From CAIKLP01 sp039798705 (GTDB taxonomy: Bacteria; Bacteroidota; Bacteroidia; Sphingobacteriales; Sphingobacteriaceae): a stretch of 8,162 nt of DNA. Under the pieces are notes generated by a model. The model saw only the letters and a list, made by a program, of their open reading frames with translations. It was not told the DNA's origin and searched no databases. A program made the translations under genes and the position numbers. Positions 1 to 6,065 of the stretch are shown here, in pieces; position 1 is the first letter of the stretch, and each line of letters begins with the position of its first letter. The stretch is taken from NCBI GenBank assembly GCA_039798705.1, contig JBDKFN010000070.1:1-8162 (forward strand), given 5' to 3'.

Positions 1-9
1 GGGGTATTC

Positions 10-1884
10 TTACTCCTTCACCACTTTCCCCCAATACCATTCACCATTATTGCTTTTAAGCTGCACATAATACAAACCGCTGCTCAAATTCGATACATCG
101 TAGCGTTGCATTTCATTATGGCTTTCAAAAACTATTTGACCTAGGCTCGAATAAATTTTTATTGCTACACAGTTTATCGAATTGGGTATTTGCAAAAATT
201 GCGAAACAGGATTGGGTAAATTTATTTGAGCATAATTATTTTTTTCTATGCCAGTTGTTTGAACATAGTAACAATCTGAAGTATCAACACAACCTTGCTG
301 CCAAATAATTACAGCATAATTTCCATTACCTGCAGGGGTAAATCGCGCACCGGTATCGCCAACCATATACCGATAAGCGCTGTCGCAATTAACCCATTGG
401 TACATTGCATTTGTAGCAACGCTATACAGCCCAGGCCCACTGCCTAGTAAAATTACCTGTGTATTTATGGTGTCATTTACCTTTACATATGCAACACTAG
501 CAGAGTCTTTGTTACTGCCACAATGTGAACTGGCAATGGCAAAATATGTTCGGCTTTGCGTTCCTTTTCTTTTGAATACCAATCCCGAATCTATGGCTAA
601 GCCGGCAACACTATCTGCATACCAATACCATTTACTTGCTTCATTTAAATTTCCACCAACAATTTTTATTTCAAAACTATCTTTCGGGCAAATACTTTGC
701 GAAGGCAAACTCAACTTTGGTTTGGTTGCAGCTGTACAATAATAATTTAACAGTCGAAGTATTTTATTGCTTGTATAATTTGGTTTTAAATTAGGGTAGG
801 CTAGGGTAAAGGCACCTCCAAACAAGAAATTCTTATCGGGCTGCATGGCAATACTGTAAACACTTCCATTGGTTCCTACGGTATAAATATCGTCTACAAC
901 ACCAGTAGTTCTAATTCTTGCAATGGTGCGCACTAACGAACCATTTACAACCGTAAAATCGCCGCCGCAAAGGAGTTGCCCATCGGGTAATAAATGCAAC
1001 GCGCGAATGGTGCCTGTAACATTGCATTTAAAAGTAGTATCCAATGCGCCACTTTTTTCGAGTCTGGCCAAACGCAAAATTGCTTTACCATTAATGGTGG
1101 TAAAAGATCCTGCAATAATTATTTTATTATTCGGCAATACCAATATTCTGCTAATGTTACCAGAAATGGTACCTGCTTTAAAGGTGGTATCCAAAACACC
1201 TTTGCTACTCATGCGAAATATTTTAGACACATTAACGCCTTGGTAACGTAAAAAAGAACCGCCTACCAATAGTCTACCATCGGGCTGTTCGGCGCTACAC
1301 AGTGGGCTGGTATCGGTGCTGCTACCGGTAGCAAAACTGGTGTCTATTTCGCCATTGGTTAATAACCTAGCATAGCCAGTATAAAATACTTCGTTGTATT
1401 TATAGAATAATCCGAAGATGATAATTTTACCATCGGCTTGTAAAAAAATATCGGTAATTTCTTTATTGCTGCCTACCGCAGAATGAAAACTGGTGTCGAG
1501 CTCGCCGTTGGCATGTAACCTGGCAATGTTGCCGCGACTATTGCCATTGTATTGGCTAAATAAACCTGCTATAATTAATTTATCGTTGGCTTGTAATGCA
1601 GCGGCTCTAATGGGGCCATTGGCGCCTGTACCGATATGAAAACTGGTATCGACCAAACCATTATTAAATAAGCGCACCAAACGGTTGGTATTGTATCCGG
1701 CATAATTGGTAAACTCGCCACTCGCAATTATTTTTCCGCTTTGTTGCACCGATACATTTCTAACAGTTCCGTTAAATCCTAATCCTACTTGAAATGTTTT
1801 GTCTATTTCGATTAATTGCGCTTTGCTTACGAAGGGCAGGGTCAATAATAAAAAAGACAATAATAGGTTTAACGGGTTTTTCAT
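10..1884 (-). CDS. Secreted delta-60 repeat (seven-bladed propeller) protein with T9SS sorting domain
   Basis: A 624-residue exported protein of unknown specific function. Seen: a signal peptide (residues 1-22, cut near SKA|Q). Seven repeats of about 50 residues follow, each with a D-T-S/T-F-like turn and a G-G-x-F-like strand ending at F58, F109, F160, F211, F261, F310 and F359. This is the delta-60 repeat family, and seven copies suggest one closed seven-bladed beta-propeller. Residues 383-541 form a cysteine-containing Ig-like region of a kind common in Bacteroidota surface proteins. The last ~70 residues (from LPNPV, then KIYSSLGQ and SSGLYYVQL) are a type A T9SS sorting domain. Such cargo crosses the outer membrane by T9SS and is released or anchored at the surface. 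The ATG at 1884 is chosen because it opens the signal peptide directly; a TTG two codons upstream (1890) is a less likely start. It lies 27 bp downstream of the small repeat-protein gene, probably in one transcript. A role in adhesion or binding is inference. Confidence 0.9.
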   Translation of the reverse strand: MKNPLNLLLSFLLLTLPFVSKAQLIEIDKTFQVGLGFNGTVRNVSVQQSGKIIASGEFTNYAGYNTNRLVRLFNNGLVDTSFHIGTGANGPIRAAALQANDKLIIAGLFSQYNGNSRGNIARLHANGELDTSFHSAVGSNKEITDIFLQADGKIIIFGLFYKYNEVFYTGYARLLTNGEIDTSFATGSSTDTSPLCSAEQPDGRLLVGGSFLRYQGVNVSKIFRMSSKGVLDTTFKAGTISGNISRILVLPNNKIIIAGSFTTINGKAILRLARLEKSGALDTTFKCNVTGTIRALHLLPDGQLLCGGDFTVVNGSLVRTIARIRTTGVVDDIYTVGTNGSVYSIAMQPDKNFLFGGAFTLAYPNLKPNYTSNKILRLLNYYCTAATKPKLSLPSQSICPKDSFEIKIVGGNLNEASKWYWYADSVAGLAIDSGLVFKRKGTQSRTYFAIASSHCGSNKDSASVAYVKVNDTINTQVILLGSGPGLYSVATNAMYQWVNCDSAYRYMVGDTGARFTPAGNGNYAVIIWQQGCVDTSDCYYVQTTGIEKNNYAQINLPNPVSQFLQIPNSINCVAIKIYSSLGQIVFESHNEMQRYDVSNLSSGLYYVQLKSNNGEWYWGKVVKE

Positions 1885-1911
1885 GCTCAAAAATAAAAAA
1901 AAACTAAAGCC

Positions 1912-2262
1912 TCAATACAATAAATGTTTTTTAGAAGCATTTTTCCATCCTGCTTGGTATGCTTGGTTAACAAAATATATTTTTAAATCTGCTTGGTATT
2001 CATGGTCTACAAAGTAGATTTTCTTTTTTGCTTGGTAATCGTATTTGGTGAAAAACCATTTTCCATTTTGACCGGTTGCTTCATATTCGTTTCGCACTTT
2101 GTAAACTTTTAAATCTGCTTGATATTCTTGATCTACCACAAATACTTTAATTTCTGCTTGATAAGAATAATTGGTCGCAAAAACCTTTTGCGCTTTCGTT
2201 TCTTTTGATGGCATTAAGAACAAAATGCCAAACGATAAGAGAAGTGTTTTTAGCGGGTTCAT
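1912..2262 (-). CDS. Small secreted repeat protein, DUF6150 (septknot)-like
   Basis: A 116-residue protein with a signal peptide (MNPLKTLLLS..., cut near TKA|Q at residues 24-25). The mature chain is almost wholly six tandem repeats of 13 residues (residues 26-106; the third is 16 long), with consensus K-[VI]-[FY]-x-V-x-x-E-Y-Q-A-D-L. The pattern matches, from memory, the DUF6150 family of Bacteroidota, for which structure prediction proposed a compact, deeply knotted beta fold (7_1 'septoil knot'). The function is unknown. ATGs at 2289 and 2277 are in frame, but the start at 2262 places the basic residue and hydrophobic core as a normal signal peptide and resembles the start of the next gene's product (MKNPLNLLLS). 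It precedes the T9SS propeller gene by 27 bp on the same strand, so the two are probably co-transcribed. A terminator-like hairpin lies 44-67 bp upstream and could attenuate it. Family assignment is likely but unverified. Confidence 0.8.
   Translation of the reverse strand: MNPLKTLLLSFGILFLMPSKETKAQKVFATNYSYQAEIKVFVVDQEYQADLKVYKVRNEYEATGQNGKWFFTKYDYQAKKKIYFVDHEYQADLKIYFVNQAYQAGWKNASKKHLLY
1945..2187 (-). repeat. Coding tandem repeat, six units of about 39 bp
   Basis: Six in-frame units (five of 39 bp and one of 48 bp) encode the 13-residue repeats of the small secreted protein. On the plus strand the most visible common string is TGCTTGGTA (YQA plus the next codon), recurring at 39-bp steps. 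Units differ by many silent and conservative changes, so the array looks old and kept by protein selection rather than a fresh slippage product. Confidence 0.8.
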
Positions 2263-2299
2263 TTTTAATTTTAACATTAAATATATCATTTTTTAACGT

Positions 2300-2329
2300 A
2301 AAAAAGGGCTTCTGATAGCTTTTAAGCCC
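2300..2329 (-). terminator. Terminator-like hairpin upstream of the DUF6150-like gene
   Basis: Read on the minus strand, GGGCTT (2329-2324) and AAGCCC (2311-2306) pair around a 12-nt loop and are followed at once by six T (2305-2300). This is the form of an intrinsic terminator. No minus-strand gene lies upstream, because the neighbour at 2449 runs the other way. It must therefore end a short RNA begun near 2384, attenuate the DUF6150-like gene (start 2262), or stop stray antisense transcription. The stem is only 6 bp, so strength is uncertain. Confidence 0.45.
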
Positions 2330-2360
2330 ACGGTCTTTAAAATCTGTGAAATTTTGAAGG

Positions 2361-2382
2361 TTTTGCAACTAATGTTGCAAAA
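2361..2382. promoter_or_regulatory. Perfect inverted repeat, candidate operator
   Basis: TTTTGCAAC-TAAT-GTTGCAAAA is a perfect 9-bp inverted repeat with a 4-bp spacer. It lies 66 bp upstream of the persulfide dioxygenase start and just upstream of its -7 box. A TTG inside the right arm (2375-2377) could serve as the -33 element, with a 23-bp spacer at the long end of the usual range. Its symmetry suits a dimeric regulator such as a Crp/Fnr-type protein, but the regulator is unknown. If transcribed on the minus strand it could also fold as an RNA hairpin. Confidence 0.45.
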
Positions 2383-2400
2383 GGTGCTATCAAAATATAT

Positions 2401-2408
2401 TAACTTTG
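2401..2408 (+). promoter_or_regulatory. Bacteroidota -7 promoter element
   Basis: TAACTTTG matches the Bacteroidota primary-sigma -7 consensus TAnnTTTG exactly. It sits 40 bp before the ATG at 2449, giving a predicted transcript start near 2413 and an A/T-rich leader of about 35 nt. It would drive the persulfide dioxygenase gene and possibly the haem-uptake genes after it. Confidence 0.5.
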
Positions 2409-2448
2409 TTTTACTTTTTACAAGCAATACATTTTAAATTCAATTACC

Positions 2449-3861
2449 ATGAATATAGAGCAAATTTACACTGGTTGTTTAGCGCAAGGCGCTTATTATG
2501 TAACATCAAATGGAGAAGCTTTTATTGTTGATCCACTTCGTGAAGTGCAACCGTATTTAGATCGTTTAGCTAAAGACAATGTTAAATTAAAATATATTTT
2601 TGAAACGCATTTTCATGCCGACTTTGTTTCTGGACATGTGGACCTTAGTAAAAAAACAGGTGCTAAAATTGTGTACGGCCCTAATGCGGCTTGCGAGTTT
2701 GATTGCATTTCTGCAAAAGACAACGAAGAATTTAAAATAGGTGACCTAACCATCAAAGTATTGCACACACCAGGTCATACCATGGAGAGCAGTACTTTTT
2801 TATTGAAAGATCCAAACGGAAAAGACCATGCTATTTTTAGTGGCGACACATTATTTTTAGGTGATGTAGGTCGCCCAGACTTAGCACAAAAAGCAGCTAA
2901 CTTAACGCAAGAAGAATTAGCAGGTTTATTGTACGAAAGTTTAATGAATAAAATTATGCCGCTTGCAGATGATGTTACTGTTTACCCTGCGCATGGCGCG
3001 GGCAGTGCATGTGGCAAAAACATGATGAAAGAAACAGTCGATTCTTTAGGCAATCAGAAAAAAGTAAACTACGCACTTAACCAACCAAATAAAGAAGCAT
3101 TTATTAAAGAAGTAACCGATGGTTTGTTAACGCCACCAGCTTATTTTGGAATGAATGTAGCAATGAATAAAAAAGGTTATGCAAGCATAGACACCGTTAT
3201 GGGCAATGGCATGCGTGCCTTAAACCCTGCCGAATTTGAAGTGGCAGCAGAACAAACGGGTGCCATTATTTTAGATACCCGCGATGCCGATGTTTTTGCA
3301 AAAGATTTTGTTCCGCAAGCCATTAACATTGGTTTAAACGGTGATTTTGCACCATGGGTGGGCGCCTTAATTGTAGACGTCAATCAACCAATTTTATTGG
3401 TAACCGAAGCAGGAAAAGAACAAGACGCTGTAACCCGTTTAGCGCGTGTGGGCTTCGATAACCAAATAGGATTTTTAGCAGGTGGAATTGATGCATGGAA
3501 AGCTGCGGGTAAAGAAACCGATCAAGTGGCTAGAATTTCTCCGGCACAATTTGAAGCACAAGTAAAAATAGGAGAGAGCAAAGTAATTGATATTCGTAAA
3601 GAGAGCGAATACGCTGCATCTCACATAGACCAAGCATACAGCAAGCCTTTGGCATACCTCAACGACTGGATCAAAGACATTAACCCGAACGAACATTTCT
3701 TTATGCATTGTGCAGGCGGTTTCCGCAGCATGATTGCCGCAAGTATGTTGCAGGCTAGGGGTTACCGTAATTTCTCGGAAATTTCTGGAGGATTTAACCA
3801 AATTTCAAAAACCACTGCTTTACCAGTTACCGATTTCATTTGTCAGAGTAAAGTCATGTAA
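2449..3861 (+). CDS. CstB-like persulfide dioxygenase-sulfurtransferase (MBL fold plus two rhodanese domains)
   Basis: A 470-residue cytoplasmic enzyme predicted to oxidise low-molecular-weight persulfides with O2 and pass the sulfur on, giving thiosulfate, as in sulfide detoxification. Seen: residues 1-240 are a metallo-beta-lactamase fold with THFHADFVSGH (H54, H56, D58), HTPGH (H110), SGDTLF (D133) and PAHG (H182). F59 stands where two-metal MBL enzymes have histidine, which suits the mononuclear iron of ETHE1-type dioxygenases (likely ligands H54, H110, D133). Residues 258-355 are a rhodanese fold without a catalytic cysteine in the loop near T319. Residues 363-460 are a second rhodanese with active loop CAGGFR (C421). 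MBL, pseudo-rhodanese, rhodanese is the order known from Staphylococcus aureus CstB, and the length is similar. The ATG follows an A/T-rich leader without Shine-Dalgarno, and an inverted repeat and -7 box lie upstream. The receptor gene follows after 57 bp on the same strand, so partial co-transcription is possible. Natural substrate (CoA, glutathione or other thiol persulfide) is not shown. Confidence 0.92.
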   Translation: MNIEQIYTGCLAQGAYYVTSNGEAFIVDPLREVQPYLDRLAKDNVKLKYIFETHFHADFVSGHVDLSKKTGAKIVYGPNAACEFDCISAKDNEEFKIGDLTIKVLHTPGHTMESSTFLLKDPNGKDHAIFSGDTLFLGDVGRPDLAQKAANLTQEELAGLLYESLMNKIMPLADDVTVYPAHGAGSACGKNMMKETVDSLGNQKKVNYALNQPNKEAFIKEVTDGLLTPPAYFGMNVAMNKKGYASIDTVMGNGMRALNPAEFEVAAEQTGAIILDTRDADVFAKDFVPQAINIGLNGDFAPWVGALIVDVNQPILLVTEAGKEQDAVTRLARVGFDNQIGFLAGGIDAWKAAGKETDQVARISPAQFEAQVKIGESKVIDIRKESEYAASHIDQAYSKPLAYLNDWIKDINPNEHFFMHCAGGFRSMIAASMLQARGYRNFSEISGGFNQISKTTALPVTDFICQSKVM

Positions 3862-3873
3862 TTTTCTCTGACA
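3841..3873. promoter_or_regulatory. Inverted repeat spanning the dioxygenase stop codon
   Basis: TGTCAGAG (3841-3848) and CTCTGACA (3866-3873) form a perfect 8-bp inverted repeat around a 17-nt loop that contains the TAA at 3859-3861. No T run follows, so it is not a classical terminator. It could be an RNA processing or stability hairpin between the two genes, or half of an operator cluster with the TGACA and TGTCA motifs just downstream. Confidence 0.35.
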
Positions 3874-3878
3874 ATTCG

Positions 3879-3916
3879 ATGACATTTCTCTTGCAAAATG
3901 CAAGCATATTTGTCAT
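3879..3916. promoter_or_regulatory. Nested inverted repeats in front of the TonB-dependent receptor
   Basis: Outer arms ATGACA (3879-3884) and TGTCAT (3911-3916) enclose a tight palindrome CTTGCA-AAA-TGCAAG (3890-3904). The element ends 2 bp before the receptor ATG. CATATTTG at 3905-3912 is one base off the -7 consensus TAnnTTTG, but a transcript starting from it would have almost no leader. The region is a candidate operator or leader structure, possibly for iron or haem control, though it does not look like a classic Fur box. Confidence 0.35.
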
Positions 3917-3918
3917 AG

Positions 3919-6045
3919 ATGAAGCGGATAAAATACCATCTTTTAATTATTACAATACTTGCCTTTGCTAACCTAGCAAAGGCGCAGCAGGCGAGGCTTT
4001 CCAAGCCAACCGATTCCGCTGCTCATTCGCTCAAAACATATCACATAAACGAAGAAACGGTAATTACAGCAACCCGTTCCGAAAGGAAGTTGAGTAATGT
4101 TGCCATTCCTACAAAAATCATTACCCAAAAAAGCATCAAACAAATTGGCGCCATGCGTTTGTCGGACGTATTGCAAGAGCAATCGGGTTTATTTTTAACA
4201 GCTGGCTTTGGAACTGGGGTGCAAATGCAAGGCCTAAACCCCGATTATACTTTAATCATGATCAACGGTGAACCCTTGGTGGGGCGTACTTCTGGCGTAC
4301 TTGACCTGAACCGTTTGGCCATTGGTAACATCAAAAAAATAGAAATTGTAAAAGGTCCATCATCTTCTTTATATGGTTCGGAAGCCATGGCCGGTGTTAT
4401 CAATATCATCACCGATCAATCGCAAAAAAACAAAGTTGAAGCCAGCGTTCGTTATGGTACTTACAATACCAAAGACATCAACCTCAATACCACTTTTAGT
4501 AAAGGGAAATTCACCTTTGCTCATTTTTTAAATAATTACCAATCGGATGGTTTTAGCATCAGACCTTACTCTGTAGAGCGCACTGTAGCGCCCATTTGGA
4601 GGCTTACTAACCAATTCCATGCTGCTTACCAAGCAACGGCTAAAACAAAAATCGAATTAGATTTACGCTATGCTTATGAGCACATTCAGAATCAAATAGC
4701 GGTTACCAATAATGGCATCATTACTTATTCAACTGGAAATGAATACCACCAAGATGTCAATTTGAATCCGGTAATTACCCATTTATTTTCTAGTAAATTA
4801 AAATCGACTTTGCGTTTATATGCAACAAATTACAATGCCGATCAAAGTTTAAATACATCTGGTAATAGTATTTACGACGACAAATTAAATCATCAATTTC
4901 TAAGAGCAGAAAACCAAACAGATTATTACCTCAACGATAAGGTTTGTTTCAATGCTGGTGTGGGAATGGTGCAAGAAGGCGTGAAGAGCAATAGATATGA
5001 GCTCAACAGTACGCGTAGAACCAATAACATTGCGTATGTTTTTGCACAAACTGAAATTAAACCTGTCGAAAAATTAACCATCATTGCGGGCTTCCGTTAC
5101 GATAACAACCAATTATTTGCAGCTGCATTTTCTCCCAAAATTGCAGCCATGTTAAAAGCCAACGATCATTTAAAATTCAACGCGAGCATTGGAAGGGGAT
5201 TCAAAGCGCCAGATTTTCGTCAATTGTATTTGAATTTCACCAACACTGCAGCAGGCGGCTACTCTGTGTTTGGCGCATTGGAAGCGCAAAAACAAATTGA
5301 ATTTTTACAAAGCATTGGTCAAATCTCCAGTATCGAATCGGACTACTATCGTTTAAAAGAATTGCATCCAGAATATGCAACTGGAATTAATTTAGGTTTA
5401 CAATATAATCCAAGTGCGGCTGTTCAATTTGATTTTTCTTTATTTAGAAATGACGTTGAAAATTTAATTGATACGCGATTGGTTGCATACCATAAAAGTG
5501 GTGCGCAAATATTCAGTTATTTAAATTTAAAAAACGCGTATACCCAAGGCGTAGAAACACAGTTGAATGTTAAAATTACCCCTCAAATAGCTGTTGCTGT
5601 TGGCTATCAGTATTTATTAACTGCCGATAAAGATCAAATTAAAGAAATTAAAGCCGGTAAAATTTACACCATAGACGCCAGTGGCTTTGCTAGGCTAATG
5701 CGTTTAGACGAATACATTGGTTTGCCAAATAGAAGTAAACACATGGCCAACTTTAAATTTACTTACGAAAACGAAAATTACTTTACCAACCTGCGCATAT
5801 TGTTCAGAAGTAAATGGGCAGTGAGTGATAAAGATGGCAATGGTTTGTATAATACCAACGATGCATTTGCCAATGCTTTTGCACAAATAAATTTTGCAGC
5901 TGGCAAACAATTTAGCAAACAATTTCGTGCACAAATTGGTTGTGATAACATTGGAAATTATGTCGATATCGCAAACCTTCCAAACTTAGCTGGGCGTACC
6001 TTTTACACAACATTAACCTATCAATTCAATCAAAAAAATAAATAA
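3919..6045 (+). CDS. TonB-dependent outer-membrane receptor, probably haem uptake (HmuR-like)
   Basis: A 708-residue outer-membrane receptor that would use TonB energy to import its ligand, most likely haem. Seen: a signal peptide (1-22, cut near AKA|Q), a TonB-box-like EETVITATR (45-53), a plug domain at about 55-166 (RLSDVLQEQSGL, GPSSSLYGSEAMAGVINIIT) and then a long beta-barrel to a C-terminal strand ending TYQF. GFKAPDFRQLY (427-437) resembles the FRAP box and LHPEYATG (482-489), with H483, the NPNL/NPDL-box region of haem receptors. There is no N-terminal carboxypeptidase-like domain, so it is the short FepA/BtuB/HmuR class, not SusC. The main functional clue is the HmuY-family gene 20 bp downstream, which is the HmuR-HmuY arrangement of Porphyromonas. 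A different siderophore or cobalamin ligand cannot be excluded from sequence alone. Start: ATG directly before a basic, hydrophobic signal peptide, with no Shine-Dalgarno. Confidence 0.9.
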   Translation: MKRIKYHLLIITILAFANLAKAQQARLSKPTDSAAHSLKTYHINEETVITATRSERKLSNVAIPTKIITQKSIKQIGAMRLSDVLQEQSGLFLTAGFGTGVQMQGLNPDYTLIMINGEPLVGRTSGVLDLNRLAIGNIKKIEIVKGPSSSLYGSEAMAGVINIITDQSQKNKVEASVRYGTYNTKDINLNTTFSKGKFTFAHFLNNYQSDGFSIRPYSVERTVAPIWRLTNQFHAAYQATAKTKIELDLRYAYEHIQNQIAVTNNGIITYSTGNEYHQDVNLNPVITHLFSSKLKSTLRLYATNYNADQSLNTSGNSIYDDKLNHQFLRAENQTDYYLNDKVCFNAGVGMVQEGVKSNRYELNSTRRTNNIAYVFAQTEIKPVEKLTIIAGFRYDNNQLFAAAFSPKIAAMLKANDHLKFNASIGRGFKAPDFRQLYLNFTNTAAGGYSVFGALEAQKQIEFLQSIGQISSIESDYYRLKELHPEYATGINLGLQYNPSAAVQFDFSLFRNDVENLIDTRLVAYHKSGAQIFSYLNLKNAYTQGVETQLNVKITPQIAVAVGYQYLLTADKDQIKEIKAGKIYTIDASGFARLMRLDEYIGLPNRSKHMANFKFTYENENYFTNLRILFRSKWAVSDKDGNGLYNTNDAFANAFAQINFAAGKQFSKQFRAQIGCDNIGNYVDIANLPNLAGRTFYTTLTYQFNQKNK

Positions 6046-6065
6046 TAAATAAATAATATATAACC

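Noticed and set aside
467..1251. Plus-strand ORFs inside the propeller gene
   Set aside because: Antisense shadows of a long, domain-supported gene; compositions are not protein-like.
1885..1890. TTG start two codons upstream for the propeller protein
   Set aside because: It adds only two residues in front of an ATG that already begins a normal signal peptide; the ATG at 1884 is preferred.
1799..2017. Plus-strand ORF with WYAWLTK/WYSWSTK repeats
   Set aside because: It is the opposite-strand shadow of the 39-bp coding repeats and runs across two minus-strand genes; no start context or family resemblance.
1945..2187. Regular 39-bp repeats as a CRISPR array or satellite
   Set aside because: Units are contiguous, diverged and in frame, with conserved protein consensus; there are no spacers.
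2449..3861. Glyoxalase II or beta-lactamase for the MBL gene
   Set aside because: F59 replaces the second-metal histidine and two rhodanese domains follow; this fits a persulfide dioxygenase-sulfurtransferase.
3841..3873. Intrinsic terminator after the dioxygenase
   Set aside because: The stem is good but no T run follows on the plus strand and the loop is long; kept only as an inverted repeat.
5704..5934. Minus-strand ORF inside the receptor, with others at 3177-3801 and 3973-4182
   Set aside because: Shadows of the plus-strand genes without start context or recognisable domains.
3919..6045. SusC-type glycan or BtuB cobalamin receptor
   Set aside because: There is no SusC N-terminal extension or SusD partner, and the adjacent HmuY-family gene argues for haem.
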